Source: an uncultured Prevotellaceae bacterium (lineage in GTDB: Bacteria; Bacteroidota; Bacteroidia; Bacteroidales; Bacteroidaceae). Taken from it: 58,242 nt of DNA. The notes under the pieces were generated by a model. The model had not been told where the DNA came from, made no database searches, and was given only the letters and a program-made list of their open reading frames with translations. The DNA is taken from assembly GCA_900317635.1 (NCBI GenBank), contig ONHN01000021.1, forward strand, positions 1-58,242, written 5' to 3'. The position numbers were made by a program, and so were the translations under genes. Of this stretch, positions 26,979 through 35,362 are shown piece after piece; position 1 is the first letter of the stretch, and every line of letters begins with the position of its first letter.

Positions 26979-28172
26979 ATGCTCCTATCCGTTATCATCG
27001 TCAGCTACAACGTGCGCTACTACCTCCACCAGTGCCTGCTCTCCGTCTTCAAGGCGGGAGCGGGGATAGCGATGGAAGTGCTCGTTGTTGACAACGACTC
27101 GCAAGATGGCAGCGTTGAATACCTGCGCCAGCATTTCCCTGCCGACCAATACCCTGCCCTCCGCCTCATTGCCAGTAAGCGCAACGTCGGCTTTGGGCGC
27201 GCCAACAATATGGCCGTGGAACAATCCACAGGTAAGTACGTCCTCTTCCTCAACCCCGACACCATCCTGACGGAAGACACGCTTTCGGACTGCCTCCAAT
27301 TTGCCAAGGCACACCCCGACCTGGGTGGCTTGGGCGTGATGATGCTTCGCGACGACGGAGCCTTCGCCCTTGAGTCGCGCCGCGGACTGCCAACGCCCTG
27401 GACCTCGTTCTGCAAGATGAGCGGTCTGGCGGCCTTGTTCCCCAAAAGTAGGGTGTTTGGGCGCTACTACATGCGCTACCTCGACAAGGAGCAACCTGCC
27501 GAAATAGAAATCATCAGCGGTGCCTTCATGCTGTGCAGTCGCGAAGCACTCAACAAGGTGGGACTCTTCGACAAACGCTTCTTCATGTACGGCGAGGACA
27601 TCGACCTCTCCTACCGCCTCCTGCTTGGTGGCTATAAAAACTATTACGTCCCTACGCCCATCATCCACTACAAGGGCGAGAGCACGCGCAAAAACACCTA
27701 TCGCTACGTCCACGTCTTCTACGAGGCCATGCTCATCTTCTTCCGCAAGCACTATCGCGGCTGGGGGCGCCTGCTCTCCCTGCCCGTCACGCTGGCCATC
27801 CTCTGTCGCGCCCTCATCGCCCTGATTGCCCAAAACCTGCGCAAGGCAAAACGCTTCTGCTTCCCCCAAAAGTCTCGCGCGCGCGTACAATATATATATA
27901 TAGGCTCGCACGAAGCGGCCGTGCAACGCACCTTCCGCTCCGAAGGCGACGACATGCCCTGCGTACAAGCCACCGAAGCCTCCCACCCCCGTGGCCATCA
28001 AGATGCCTCCTTGCAACGCCACGGCGAGACGTGCCTTGTTTACGACACGTCCGACTTCTCCTTCCGCACCATCCTTAACGCTTTCCGTCGCGACCCCGCC
28101 CGCTGGCGCATCGGCACGTTCTACCCCGAAACCGACATGCTCATCAGCGGCGGCGAAACGTTTGTGAAGTAA
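26979..28172 (+). CDS. family 2 glycosyltransferase
   Basis: The protein has 397 residues from the ATG at 26979 (MLLSVIIVSYNVRYYLHQCL). It has the GT-A motifs VVDNDSQDGS, GFGRANNMAVEQ, LFLNPDT and GEDIDLSYRLLLGG. A C-terminal part of about 130 residues (after the DxD-containing domain) has two likely membrane-associated helices and a soluble tail. It resembles rhamnosyltransferase-type enzymes of polysaccharide synthesis. An in-frame upstream extension is possible but overlaps the preceding gene and lacks family character. Six REP-like tandem repeats follow. Confidence 0.9.
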   Translation: MLLSVIIVSYNVRYYLHQCLLSVFKAGAGIAMEVLVVDNDSQDGSVEYLRQHFPADQYPALRLIASKRNVGFGRANNMAVEQSTGKYVLFLNPDTILTEDTLSDCLQFAKAHPDLGGLGVMMLRDDGAFALESRRGLPTPWTSFCKMSGLAALFPKSRVFGRYYMRYLDKEQPAEIEIISGAFMLCSREALNKVGLFDKRFFMYGEDIDLSYRLLLGGYKNYYVPTPIIHYKGESTRKNTYRYVHVFYEAMLIFFRKHYRGWGRLLSLPVTLAILCRALIALIAQNLRKAKRFCFPQKSRARVQYIYIGSHEAAVQRTFRSEGDDMPCVQATEASHPRGHQDASLQRHGETCLVYDTSDFSFRTILNAFRRDPARWRIGTFYPETDMLISGGETFVK

Positions 28173-28177
28173 ATACC

Positions 28178-28510
28178 CCCTGGGAGCGCGGGCGCCTCGC
28201 CCGCACCTAATCGCTGAAGCCCTTGGGAGCGCCGGCGCCTCGCCCGCACCTAATCGCTGAAGCCCCTGGGAGCGCCAGCGCCTCGCCCGCACCTAATCGC
28301 TGAAGCCCCTGGGAGCGCCGGCGCCTCGCCCGCACCTAATCGCTGAAGCCCCTGGGAGCGCCGGCGCCTCGCCCGCACCTAATCACTGAAGCCCCTGGGA
28401 GCGCCGGCGCCTCGCCCGCACCTAATCACTGCGCCAGCAGCGAAGGCATGGGACGCAGGCGAGGCGCCTACGTTCCATACTGCGGGCGAGGCGCCCGCGC
28501 TCCCAGGCCA
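28178..28510. repeat. six tandem 43-bp REP-like units
   Basis: CCCTGGGAGCGCCGGCGCCT plus CGCCCGCACCTAATCGCTGAAG recurs with a 43-bp period from 28178 to about 28430. A partly inverted unit (about 28440-28505, GCGGGCGAGGCGCCCGC) closes the array. The copies differ by single bases (for example GCGGGCG, GCCGGCG and GCCAGCG left arms). They fill the gap between the glycosyltransferase and the GNAT gene; no gene is present. Confidence 0.9.
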
Positions 28511-28548
28511 CACGTCGGCGTAGCCTAACTCGTAACTTTAATATTTCC

Positions 28549-29052
28549 ATGCTTCACCTCCGCGCCCTTGAACCAGAAGATTTAGAACTGCTCTACACGA
28601 TAGAGAACGACCCAAGCGTTTGGGATGTCACCACACCTGGCGCCCCCTATTCCCACCACGCCTTGCGCCAGTATCTGCTGCAAGCCACCGACGGATGGGA
28701 CTTCTTTGCTACGGGTCAGCAACGCCTCGTGATAGAAACGGAGGAGGGAGTGGCCCTGGGCCTGGCCGACCTCTTCAACCACGAGGCCACGCACCGCCGC
28801 GCCGAAGTGGGCATCGCCTTGCGGCGCGAACATCGCGGCAAGGGCAACGGCGAAGAAGCCCTGCACGAACTCATTGCCTTTGCCCGCAACCGCCTTTGCC
28901 TCCACAGCCTCTACGCAAAGGTGCAACCCGACAACACCGCCGCCGTCCGCCTTATGCAGGCAACGGACTTCCTCCAACTCTGCACCCTCCCCGACTGGCT
29001 CCGCACCCCCACCGGCTACCAGCCCGCCCTCCTCTTCCACCGCATCCTGTAA
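28549..29052 (+). CDS. GNAT family N-acetyltransferase (RimJ/RimL type)
   Basis: The protein has 167 residues: LHLRALEPEDLELLYTIEND at the N-terminus, VEIGIA-like VGIALRREHRGKGNGEEAL (the R-G-K-G-N-G acetyl-CoA loop) and the RLCLHSLYAKVQPDNTAAVR block. It is likely a spermidine/ribosomal-protein-type acetyltransferase; the substrate is not readable. Confidence 0.9.
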   Translation: MLHLRALEPEDLELLYTIENDPSVWDVTTPGAPYSHHALRQYLLQATDGWDFFATGQQRLVIETEEGVALGLADLFNHEATHRRAEVGIALRREHRGKGNGEEALHELIAFARNRLCLHSLYAKVQPDNTAAVRLMQATDFLQLCTLPDWLRTPTGYQPALLFHRIL

Positions 29053-29062
29053 GCACCCATCG

Positions 29063-29250
29063 CCCCCTGGGAGCGCGGGCGCCTCGCCCGCACCTAATCG
29101 CTGCGCCAGCAGCGAAGGTATGGGACGCAGACGTCTCGTTTGCGGAAATCGGCGGCGGTGTTACCCCCATTAGGGGCTGTCGGCGGCGAAGCCCCCCTTA
29201 GGAGCGCGAAGGTATGGGACGCAAGCGTTTCGCTTGAGGAATAACATAGG
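29063..29250. repeat. degenerate REP-like units
   Basis: A full unit (TGGGAGCGCGGGCGCCTCGC...) at about 29066-29100 is followed by decayed versions. The last part runs up to the truncated 3' end of the pseudogene split by the IS. Confidence 0.7.
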
Positions 29251-29280
29251 AACGCGGGCGCTCCCAAAAGGGGCTACGCT

Positions 29281-29360
29281 TTAGTTAATCACTGGCGGTT
29301 CAAAGCGGATAGCGCGAACACTCATGCCGTCCTTGCGTGTGAATTGCTGGTTGTTGTAAT
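29281..29360 (-). pseudogene. 3' fragment of IS-split FISUMP-like secreted gene
   Basis: Minus-strand frame YNNQQFTRKDGMSVRAIRFE..., ending PPVIN and TAA (29281-29283), abuts the left IS end. The GxSVRAIR pattern is the conserved end of FISUMP (Fibrobacter major paralogous) domains, matching the start of that domain on the other side of the IS (31211-31748). Confidence 0.85.
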
Positions 29361-31210
29361 GAGGGTGTGTCAAAATAGGCACATCCTCTTTTTTATCGCA
29401 AAGCCCCGACTTTCTCAAGCCAGGGCTTTGTTATGTCGTAAAAATGTTGTACCTTTACGACATCAAAATCAATGCTTATGCAAAGGTACCACTTTCGTCC
29501 GTATTCACCAAATCAAACGATACTTTTCCCGCAGAGAATCGACAAGGATATTGCGGAGGATGACCCCGTCCGCTTAATCAGCAGCATAGTGGAGAGTCTT
29601 GACCTGTCCTCATTCCGCAAGCTGTATAGAGAGCGTGGTCGGAGCCCCTACAACCCGAAGATGTTGCTGAAGGTTGTTATCTACGCCTACATGAACAACA
29701 TCTATTCCTGCCGCAGGATTGAGAAGGCTTTGAAGCGTGACATCCACTTCATTTGGTTGGCAGGTTATGAGCAGCCCGACTTTATCACCGTCAACCGTTT
29801 CCGTAACCGTGTGAAGAACGAGATAAACAACATCTTCACCCAGCTGGTCCTGCTCCTCTCTGCCAAGGGTCTGGTGACACTGGACGTTGAGTACATAGAC
29901 GGGACTAAGATAGAGTCGAAGGCCAACAAGTACACCTTTGTATGGCGCAAGACCGTTGAGAAGAACCGTGCTAAGCTGATGGAGAAGATACGTGTGCTGC
30001 TCTCTCAAGTTGACGATGCCATCGCCCAGGACAAGTCGGCAGCCGACGAGGCCGTCAGTTTCACTCCCGAGGTGCTGACGGAGATTGCCTCAGAACTGCG
30101 CCAGTCCCTTTCGGAGCAGCCTGTCCCCAAGAGCAAGGAAGAGAAAAAGACTGTACGCGAGAAGCAGAAGAAGGTAAGACAGATAGAGCAGATGCGCGAC
30201 AAACTCTCCGAGTATGACAACCACCTTGAGACGATGGGCGAGCGCAACTCCTACAGCAAGACCGACCCTGATGCAACGTTTATGCGCATGAAGGAGGATG
30301 CCATGAACAACGGACAGACCAAGCCGGGCTACAACCTGCAGATAGCCACCGAGAACCAGTTCATCACCGACTTCGGCTTCTTCCCCAACCCGACGGACAC
30401 GCTCACCATGATACCCTTCCTTTCCTCCTTCTGCGACAGGTACGGACACTATGCCAAGGAGACGTGCGCCGACTCCGGTTACGGCAGCGAGGAGAACTAC
30501 GCCTTCATGGAGTCACACGACATGGAGGCATACGTCAAGTACAACCTCTTCCACAAAGAGCAGAAACGGGCCTTCAAGAATGACATCTTCCGTATAGAGA
30601 ACCTGTACTACAATCCGGATGGGGACTACTTCGTCTGTCCGATGGGGCAACACATGGAACGTGTCGGGGTAAGACACGGGAAGACCAACAGCGGATACAG
30701 GACGGAAAGCGTCATCTACAGAGCGCGCAGATGTGAGGGATGCCCTCTGAGATGGGGGTGCTACAAGAAAAGAAGCGGAAACAGGGAGACAGAGGTCAAC
30801 CACCGGCTCATGGAATACAAACGGAAGGCACGCGAGCGGTTGACCTCGGAAAGAGGGCTCATGCACCGCTCCAAGCGTCCGATAGAACCCGAGGCAGTCT
30901 TCGGACAGATGAAATACAATATGGGATACAAGCGATTCCGTCATTTCGGAAAGGACAAGGTCACAATGGACTTTGCCTTCTTCGCCATTGCCTTCAACAT
31001 CAAGAAAATGGTCGCTAAAGTTAGGAAACAGGGTGATATGCCGATAAAGGGAGGGCATAATGTGTCTTCTGTGACCTCGTATATGCTTATTGGGGACTTA
31101 CAAAGGCATTACAAGACAAAAATCATGAAAATTGCCGCATAACGAAATATATCGAAAAGCCTCAATACAAAAAAGAAAAAAAGAGGATGTGCCTATTTTG
31201 ACACACCCTC
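29361..31210 (+). mobile_element. IS1182-family insertion sequence, complete
   Basis: The element is 1850 bp with perfect 34-bp terminal inverted repeats (29361-29394 and 31177-31210), starting GAGGGTGTGTCAAAATAGGC. It is bounded on both sides by TAAT (29357-29360 and 31211-31214), which fits a 4-bp target duplication. It carries one intact transposase gene and interrupts a FISUMP-like gene on the minus strand. Confidence 0.93.
29472..31142 (+). CDS. IS1182-family transposase
   Basis: The protein has 556 residues and is intact. The N-terminal DUF772-like domain (RGRSPYNPKMLLKVVIYAYM, RDIHFIWLAGYEQPDFITVN) is followed by a DDE catalytic core: VEYIDGTKIES for the first Asp, CADSGYGSEENY for the second and a C-terminal Glu near PIEPEAVFGQMKYNMGYKRF. 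A Cys-containing loop (RARRCEGCPLRWGCY) is characteristic of IS1182 proteins. A start two codons later (29478) is possible. The gene looks functional, so the element may be active. Confidence 0.93.
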   Translation: MLMQRYHFRPYSPNQTILFPQRIDKDIAEDDPVRLISSIVESLDLSSFRKLYRERGRSPYNPKMLLKVVIYAYMNNIYSCRRIEKALKRDIHFIWLAGYEQPDFITVNRFRNRVKNEINNIFTQLVLLLSAKGLVTLDVEYIDGTKIESKANKYTFVWRKTVEKNRAKLMEKIRVLLSQVDDAIAQDKSAADEAVSFTPEVLTEIASELRQSLSEQPVPKSKEEKKTVREKQKKVRQIEQMRDKLSEYDNHLETMGERNSYSKTDPDATFMRMKEDAMNNGQTKPGYNLQIATENQFITDFGFFPNPTDTLTMIPFLSSFCDRYGHYAKETCADSGYGSEENYAFMESHDMEAYVKYNLFHKEQKRAFKNDIFRIENLYYNPDGDYFVCPMGQHMERVGVRHGKTNSGYRTESVIYRARRCEGCPLRWGCYKKRSGNRETEVNHRLMEYKRKARERLTSERGLMHRSKRPIEPEAVFGQMKYNMGYKRFRHFGKDKVTMDFAFFAIAFNIKKMVAKVRKQGDMPIKGGHNVSSVTSYMLIGDLQRHYKTKIMKIAA

Positions 31211-31748
31211 TAATGCCGAGGGCTTTATAGACATCGGTAGCGCAGTAGGTGGAGCTCCAGTAGTAAGCTTCATGGCCCACGTTGTCGGGCGTTTTACCGA
31301 ACTTATTGCCTGCAGCGGGCAGGAAGATAGCGTTTCCGTTAGGTGCCGTGAACTTACCGCCTTCCATGTTGCCCAACGCCACCCACTCGAAGGTGCACAT
31401 CTCGAAGAGGCGCTTCAGCTGGTCGGCAGAGGGCATCACCCACTCGCCACGCATCATGTCCATTGCCACATCGTATTGAGAGGCACTGATATCCCAAGCA
31501 AGAGGCTCTACGTCGCCCGTCTGCTTATCGAAGTACTGATAGTCTTCCCAGTAGTATGTTTCTTTCTCCTCCATCTCGCCCCAGGCGAAGTATCCGCCGC
31601 CATCCATAGGCAGTTTGGCCCCCACGTTGCAGCAGGCCCACTCGCCGCCTACGTTCACTTCGTTATCGCCGTTGAGGTCGAAACGGCTCTGTGCACTGGC
31701 CGCCAAAGCGCTGGCTGCAAACACACTAAGGATTAGTACTCGTTTTAT
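31211..31748 (-). pseudogene. 5' part of IS-split FISUMP-like secreted gene, start codon lost
   Basis: The frame reads KRVLILSVFAASALAASAQS (signal peptide), then FDLNGDNEVNVGGEWACCNV, GGGYFAWGEMEEKETYYWED and EAYYWSSTYCATDVYKALGI, a FISUMP domain after a dockerin-like DLNGDNEVNV. It runs into the IS at 31211. The expected ATG at 31746-31748 is ATA; GTG at 31724 would remove most of the signal peptide. The gene is therefore broken twice. Reading on past the IS gives the matching C-terminus only if both TAAT copies are kept. Confidence 0.82.
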
Positions 31749-32040
31749 AATATAAATATAATTTAACTTTCGGAAGCTGTCGCTTCCTCTGGAGTTAAAG
31801 GAGTTAAAAGGAGTTATCGCAGCCTATGGCTGCTGAGGAGTTAAAGACGATAGTCTTATAGGCATGTTACATGGGCATCAAAAGTATCGTCTTTAACTCC
31901 CTTAACACTCCCTTAACTCCTCCAACATCCGAAACTTGAATAAATATAAATATAAAAGGGGTTAATGCTACGCGAAGCGCACTGCACTATGCACAGGCCG
32001 CGTACCGCGACGGACGCCGCAAGATGATGAAAGGCTGATG
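31749..32040. repeat. gene-free gap with a 16-bp inverted repeat and GGAGTTAA motifs
   Basis: GGAGTTAAAGACGATA (31837-31852) is a perfect inverted repeat of 31885-31900, with a 32-nt loop. Several extra GGAGTTAA/TTAACTCC copies lie on either side (31791-31816 and 31901-31920). The gap separates the DUF1573 gene end from the split pseudogene; the hairpin is a plausible terminator region. Confidence 0.6.
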
Positions 32041-33117
32041 CTATCGCTGCACGTCGATGTTGATGACGCGCTTAGGCTGCCGTGGGTCGTTGGTGATGAG
32101 CAGGATGCGCGGGCGACCCTTGTAGCGGAACACCTCGTTGCTGACAACGACCTTTATCTTGGCTTTGGCACCAGGCTTCACGGTGGCGGGAGCGGTGACG
32201 CTGATGCCAGGGTTATACACTTGCAGCGCACTAATGGTGAGGGGCGTAGTGCCGCCGTTGTACATCTCGACGTTGGCCTTCAGCTTGCTCTTGCTGCCCA
32301 TGCGTCCCAGTTGCAAATTCTCGGGCGTGAGGTTCAGGGCGGGGATATAGGCCGAATTGGGGTCGGAGCCGCTGAGGTCGGGCAGCAACGTGATGGAGAG
32401 GTTAATTTCGTTGTCGGGGCTGATGCGCTGTCCGGGCTGCGTGCTGAGGTAGATGCTTTGCTGCGTCAGCCCCATTGAGGGCACGAGCTCGCTGTTTAGC
32501 GTCAGCAACATTTTACCCTCGTAGCCTGGCAATATCTCTTCGGGCGCACAGGTGGCGGCGACGTAGCGCGGTAGGTGCATCAGGTTGGGGCGCACCGTCT
32601 CGGTGCCTTTGTTCACAATCTCTATCTCCCTGACGGGGCGCTGACCGCGTTCCACGTCGTCGAACTCCACATCATCGGTAGAGAGTTCCACGTCGCCAAT
32701 GCGGCAGGGCAAGGAGCGCGTAGGCGCCACGGCCTGCTGCGGAATGTCGCGGTTCACCACGTTGCCCGAGACGCTGACGTAGTGCGGACGGTCGCTGCGG
32801 TTGGTATAGACGGCCACGCTCTTGCTGAAATGGCCCAGCATCTCGGCATCGTAGCGCACCGTCACCGTCCCCACCTTGCCAGGGTCAATGGCCGTTTGCG
32901 TCCAGTCAACCATCGTGCAACCGCAGTCGGGCTCCACGTCGATAATCGTCACTGGCTCGCGCCCCGTATTGGTCACCATAAACTGCGCCGCTGCTGGGTT
33001 GTGCCAAACCAGCGTGCCCATGTCGTGCTCAACCTCGGAAAATTCCACTTCGAGGTCTTGAGCCGCAAGGGCGGCGGGCAGGGCGAGGAGGGCTGAGAGA
33101 AAGAGGAGGTGCTTCAT
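32041..33117 (-). CDS. DUF1573 domain exported protein
   Basis: The protein has 358 residues. Signal peptide MKHLLFLSALLALPAALAAQ, then the DUF1573 hallmark FSEVEHDMGTLVWHNPAAAQ with VTIIDVEPDCGCTMVDWTQT and IDPGKVGTVTVRYD. Two further Ig-like repeats follow (about 125-235 and 235-358). Periplasmic or surface protein widely found in Bacteroidetes; function unknown. The intercistronic hairpin at 33169-33185 lies 52 nt upstream of its start. Confidence 0.9.
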   Translation of the reverse strand: MKHLLFLSALLALPAALAAQDLEVEFSEVEHDMGTLVWHNPAAAQFMVTNTGREPVTIIDVEPDCGCTMVDWTQTAIDPGKVGTVTVRYDAEMLGHFSKSVAVYTNRSDRPHYVSVSGNVVNRDIPQQAVAPTRSLPCRIGDVELSTDDVEFDDVERGQRPVREIEIVNKGTETVRPNLMHLPRYVAATCAPEEILPGYEGKMLLTLNSELVPSMGLTQQSIYLSTQPGQRISPDNEINLSITLLPDLSGSDPNSAYIPALNLTPENLQLGRMGSKSKLKANVEMYNGGTTPLTISALQVYNPGISVTAPATVKPGAKAKIKVVVSNEVFRYKGRPRILLITNDPRQPKRVINIDVQR

Positions 33118-33168
33118 ATAGAAAGAGGAGGGGAGGTTTGAGAGAAGGGGGTATTGAGGGAGAGTTGG

Positions 33169-33208
33169 TTGCCGTGGTACGGCAACATACGGAACGAAGC
33201 GCGACGGG
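33169..33208 (-). repeat. intercistronic hairpin, family member 1
   Basis: TTGCCGT/ACGGCAA (33169-33185) is followed by CATACGGAACGAAGCGCGAC. Related elements occur at 37122-37160 and 43345-43386, each 30-55 nt upstream of a minus-strand start codon and each next to REP-like units. Confidence 0.6.
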
Positions 33209-33209
33209 C

Positions 33210-33326
33210 ATGGGAACGCGGGCGCCTAACTGCGTACGCGGGCGTCTCGCTGGGTACGCCTGCGTACCAAATATGCGCCCACGCCCCCACGGCGGCGTAG
33301 CCTCAACGTTTAATGTTTATTGTTTA
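33210..33326. repeat. REP-like units and TAAACNN heptamers
   Basis: Units based on GGGAACGCGGGCGCCT and GTACGCGGGCGTCTCGCTGG lie at 33210-33300. TAAACGT/TAAACAA heptamers (read on the minus strand) run from the LRR-gene stop codon at 33324. Confidence 0.7.
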
Positions 33327-34829
33327 ACGTTTCACGTTATATACTTTCCTCACCGTGCCGTCGCTTTCGCGCACGATGCTGATGCCAGCACCAGCGGCTT
33401 TCATGCGGCGACCGCTGAGGTCGTAGATGGCGGCAGGGCCTTGCGCCGACGTTGATGGCGTATTGATGCCCGTTTCGTCGCCGCCATCGGGTATGGGCTT
33501 AATCGTTTTGAAGTCCTTCCACACGGGCGCCTTGCGATAGTCGGCCAGGCTGCCGCGCGGGACGTAGAGCGTGGCCTGCGAAACAATCTGCGGATCGATG
33601 GCGCGGCCTACGCAGTCGGGAGGTGTCTGCGCCTTGCAGATGATGTCCTCCAGAAAGTAGCAGAAGTCGATACCCATCGAACCGATGAGCAGCAGGCTTT
33701 CAGGCAACACGATGTGCTTGAGGTCGTAGCTATAGCCGCAACCCTCGTAGGCAATCTCCTGCACCGTCTCGGGCACTACGAGCGAGTCGAGGCCCCAGCC
33801 GTTGAAGAACTGATACATCACGCTGCCGTCCTTCGAGTAGAGCGAACCCTCCTCCGACATGAGGTAGGGGTTGTCGGGGTGAACCTGTATGCCGTTCATC
33901 TTCCACTGGCCAATATACGAAAGCGGACCTACTTCGCGCACGGTGGAGGGAATGGTGCAACGGGAGAGGTTTGAGCAACCGGCAAAGGCGTAAGAGCCTA
34001 TCGTCTCGAGGCCCTCGGGCAGGGCCAGCGACGTGATGGAAGAGCAGTACATAAAGGCGCGCTCGCCAATGTGTTTCAGCTCCGTAGGCATCACAATCGT
34101 TGTCAGGGCGTGCGTGTTTTCAAACAGCATCATAGGCAGCTCTTCAATGCTTTCGGGCAGCTTCACGTAGGTAAGGGCATCGCAATAGTTGAACATGGCG
34201 TCGCCCAACTTCTTCACGCCGTTGGGAAACTCAAAGCGCTTGAGTTTGTCGCAATGGTAGAAGCTAAGCAGGCCGTAGCTCTCGCAGGCCTCGTTGGGCA
34301 CGAAGGTCGTCAAACTGCGACACTGCTGGAAAGCACCCAGGCCAATGCCCTTGACCCTTTCGGGCATACGGACGGTGACGAGGGCCGTATTGAAGAAACA
34401 GAACGAGTCGAGGTAAACAACCGTCTCGGGCAACTGCACGGTGCGCAGTTTGGAGCAGTTGTAGAACATGCGACTACCGATGGTGTCCTGACGCGTGCTG
34501 TAGGAAACGGGGCGGTTGCTGCCGTCAACGCCTTCGTAATAGGGGGCACCGCCTGGCACGATGCGCGCGTCCTTCAGGTTCAACGAGGTCAGACGACCTT
34601 TCGGCGTGCCGCCGTAGGTTTCTACGCTCATCACGTCGCGAAGGAAGCGAACGTCGTCGCCGTTGATGGGACCCGAAATGGTGAGCCCCGTCATCGTGTA
34701 GTGGTTGTCGGCAGGAATGCTGTCGGCAAGCGAACCGGGCTCCGTCATCGTCACGCTGAACGACTGAGCCATGGCTGCATTGGCCACAAGCAAGGCCAAC
34801 GCTAAGAGAGAGGTAAACTTTGTTTTCAT
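33324..34829 (-). CDS. secreted BspA-like leucine-rich repeat protein
   Basis: The protein has 501 residues from the ATG at 34829 (MKTKFTSLLALALLVANAAM AQ signal peptide); an upstream extension to 34883 is unrelated. It has about nine LRR_5 (BspA-type) repeats, for example LRTVQLPETVVYLDSFCFFN, LKRFEFPNGVKKLGDAMFNY and LTTIVMPTELKHIGERAFMY. The C-terminus IYDLSGRRMKAAGAGISIVR is a variant of the tail shared with three other exported proteins here. BspA-type proteins are adhesins in related oral species; the role here is inferred. Confidence 0.88.
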   Translation of the reverse strand: MKTKFTSLLALALLVANAAMAQSFSVTMTEPGSLADSIPADNHYTMTGLTISGPINGDDVRFLRDVMSVETYGGTPKGRLTSLNLKDARIVPGGAPYYEGVDGSNRPVSYSTRQDTIGSRMFYNCSKLRTVQLPETVVYLDSFCFFNTALVTVRMPERVKGIGLGAFQQCRSLTTFVPNEACESYGLLSFYHCDKLKRFEFPNGVKKLGDAMFNYCDALTYVKLPESIEELPMMLFENTHALTTIVMPTELKHIGERAFMYCSSITSLALPEGLETIGSYAFAGCSNLSRCTIPSTVREVGPLSYIGQWKMNGIQVHPDNPYLMSEEGSLYSKDGSVMYQFFNGWGLDSLVVPETVQEIAYEGCGYSYDLKHIVLPESLLLIGSMGIDFCYFLEDIICKAQTPPDCVGRAIDPQIVSQATLYVPRGSLADYRKAPVWKDFKTIKPIPDGGDETGINTPSTSAQGPAAIYDLSGRRMKAAGAGISIVRESDGTVRKVYNVKR

Positions 34830-34893
34830 TATGCAGTGTTTTTTGTTTATTTCCGCAAGCGATGGGCCGCACGCAACACACACGCGGCCGTGG

Positions 34894-34901
34894 CAAAGTT
34901 A
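34894..34901 (-). promoter_or_regulatory. -7 box of the BspA-like LRR gene
   Basis: TAACTTTG on the minus strand; predicted start near 34887, leader about 58 nt. No clear TTTG at -33. Confidence 0.5.
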
Positions 34902-34918
34902 CAAACAAAATACCGCAC

Positions 34919-34944
34919 CCGCACCTTTTCCGTGCGGTTTTTTT
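34919..34944 (+). terminator. intrinsic terminator without an obvious upstream gene
   Basis: CCGCAC (34919-34924) pairs with GTGCGG (34932-34937) around a 7-nt loop, followed by seven T residues. Everything for 5 kb upstream on this strand is antisense or non-coding. Confidence 0.6.
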
Positions 34945-35059
34945 ACCAAATGCGCTTTTACCGCGTTAAAAGGGACGGCGTTCGCGGCGCGACGTAGCTG
35001 GCTACGAGCAGGCGGCGGAAAGGCGCGTAAATACGGGTGCCGTGCAAAATCAGGTTGAC

Positions 35060-35165
35060 TTCCAGGCTTTGAAAGTCCGACTTTCAGGCTTTGAAAGGAA
35101 CACTTTCAGGCTTTGAAAGGAACACTTTCAGAGCCTGAAAGTTATGCTGCCAAAGCCTGAAAGTC
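35060..35165. repeat. tandem and inverted CTTTCAGGCTTTGAAAG repeats
   Basis: A 22-bp unit ACTTTCAGGCTTTGAAAGGA+AC occurs about three times from 35060, each core being a near-palindrome CTTTCA/TGAAAG. Related inverted units CTTTCAGAGCCTGAAAG and CCAAAGCCTGAAAG follow. No gene overlaps. Confidence 0.8.
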
Positions 35166-35321
35166 GACGAAGAGGCACAAAGGGCGCGAAAAAGAGGGGG
35201 AGGCGGTTAGGCAAAACAGGCAGGGCTGCGGGCAATGGTGGGGCAACAGAAAACCGAAAATGGGGCAAGCGAGAGAAGGAAAATAGTTGAGTGAGGGGCG
35301 TGGTGTACTGAAAAAATTGCT

Positions 35322-35329
35322 TACTTTTG
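35322..35329 (+). promoter_or_regulatory. -7 box upstream of the exported nitroreductase
   Basis: TACTTTTG, about 34 nt before the ATG at 35363; the -33 region is not convincing. Confidence 0.5.
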
Positions 35330-35362
35330 CGTCAGAAATAAGCTAAAAACCAACGAACTATT

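Larger units (their letters stand above)
34830..35362. other. 533-bp gene-free gap with promoter, orphan terminator and repeats
   Basis: Minus-strand -7 box TAACTTTG (34901-34894) precedes the LRR gene by about 60 nt. A plus-strand intrinsic terminator CCGCAC/GTGCGG plus T7 lies at 34919-34944 with no plus-strand gene before it. CTTTCAGGCTTTGAAAG repeats lie at 35060-35165. A plus-strand -7 box TACTTTTG at 35322-35329 precedes the nitroreductase gene. Confidence 0.6.

Noticed and set aside
28178-28440. Possible CRISPR array
   Set aside because: The 43-bp units are contiguous with no unique spacers, and no cas gene is in the window.
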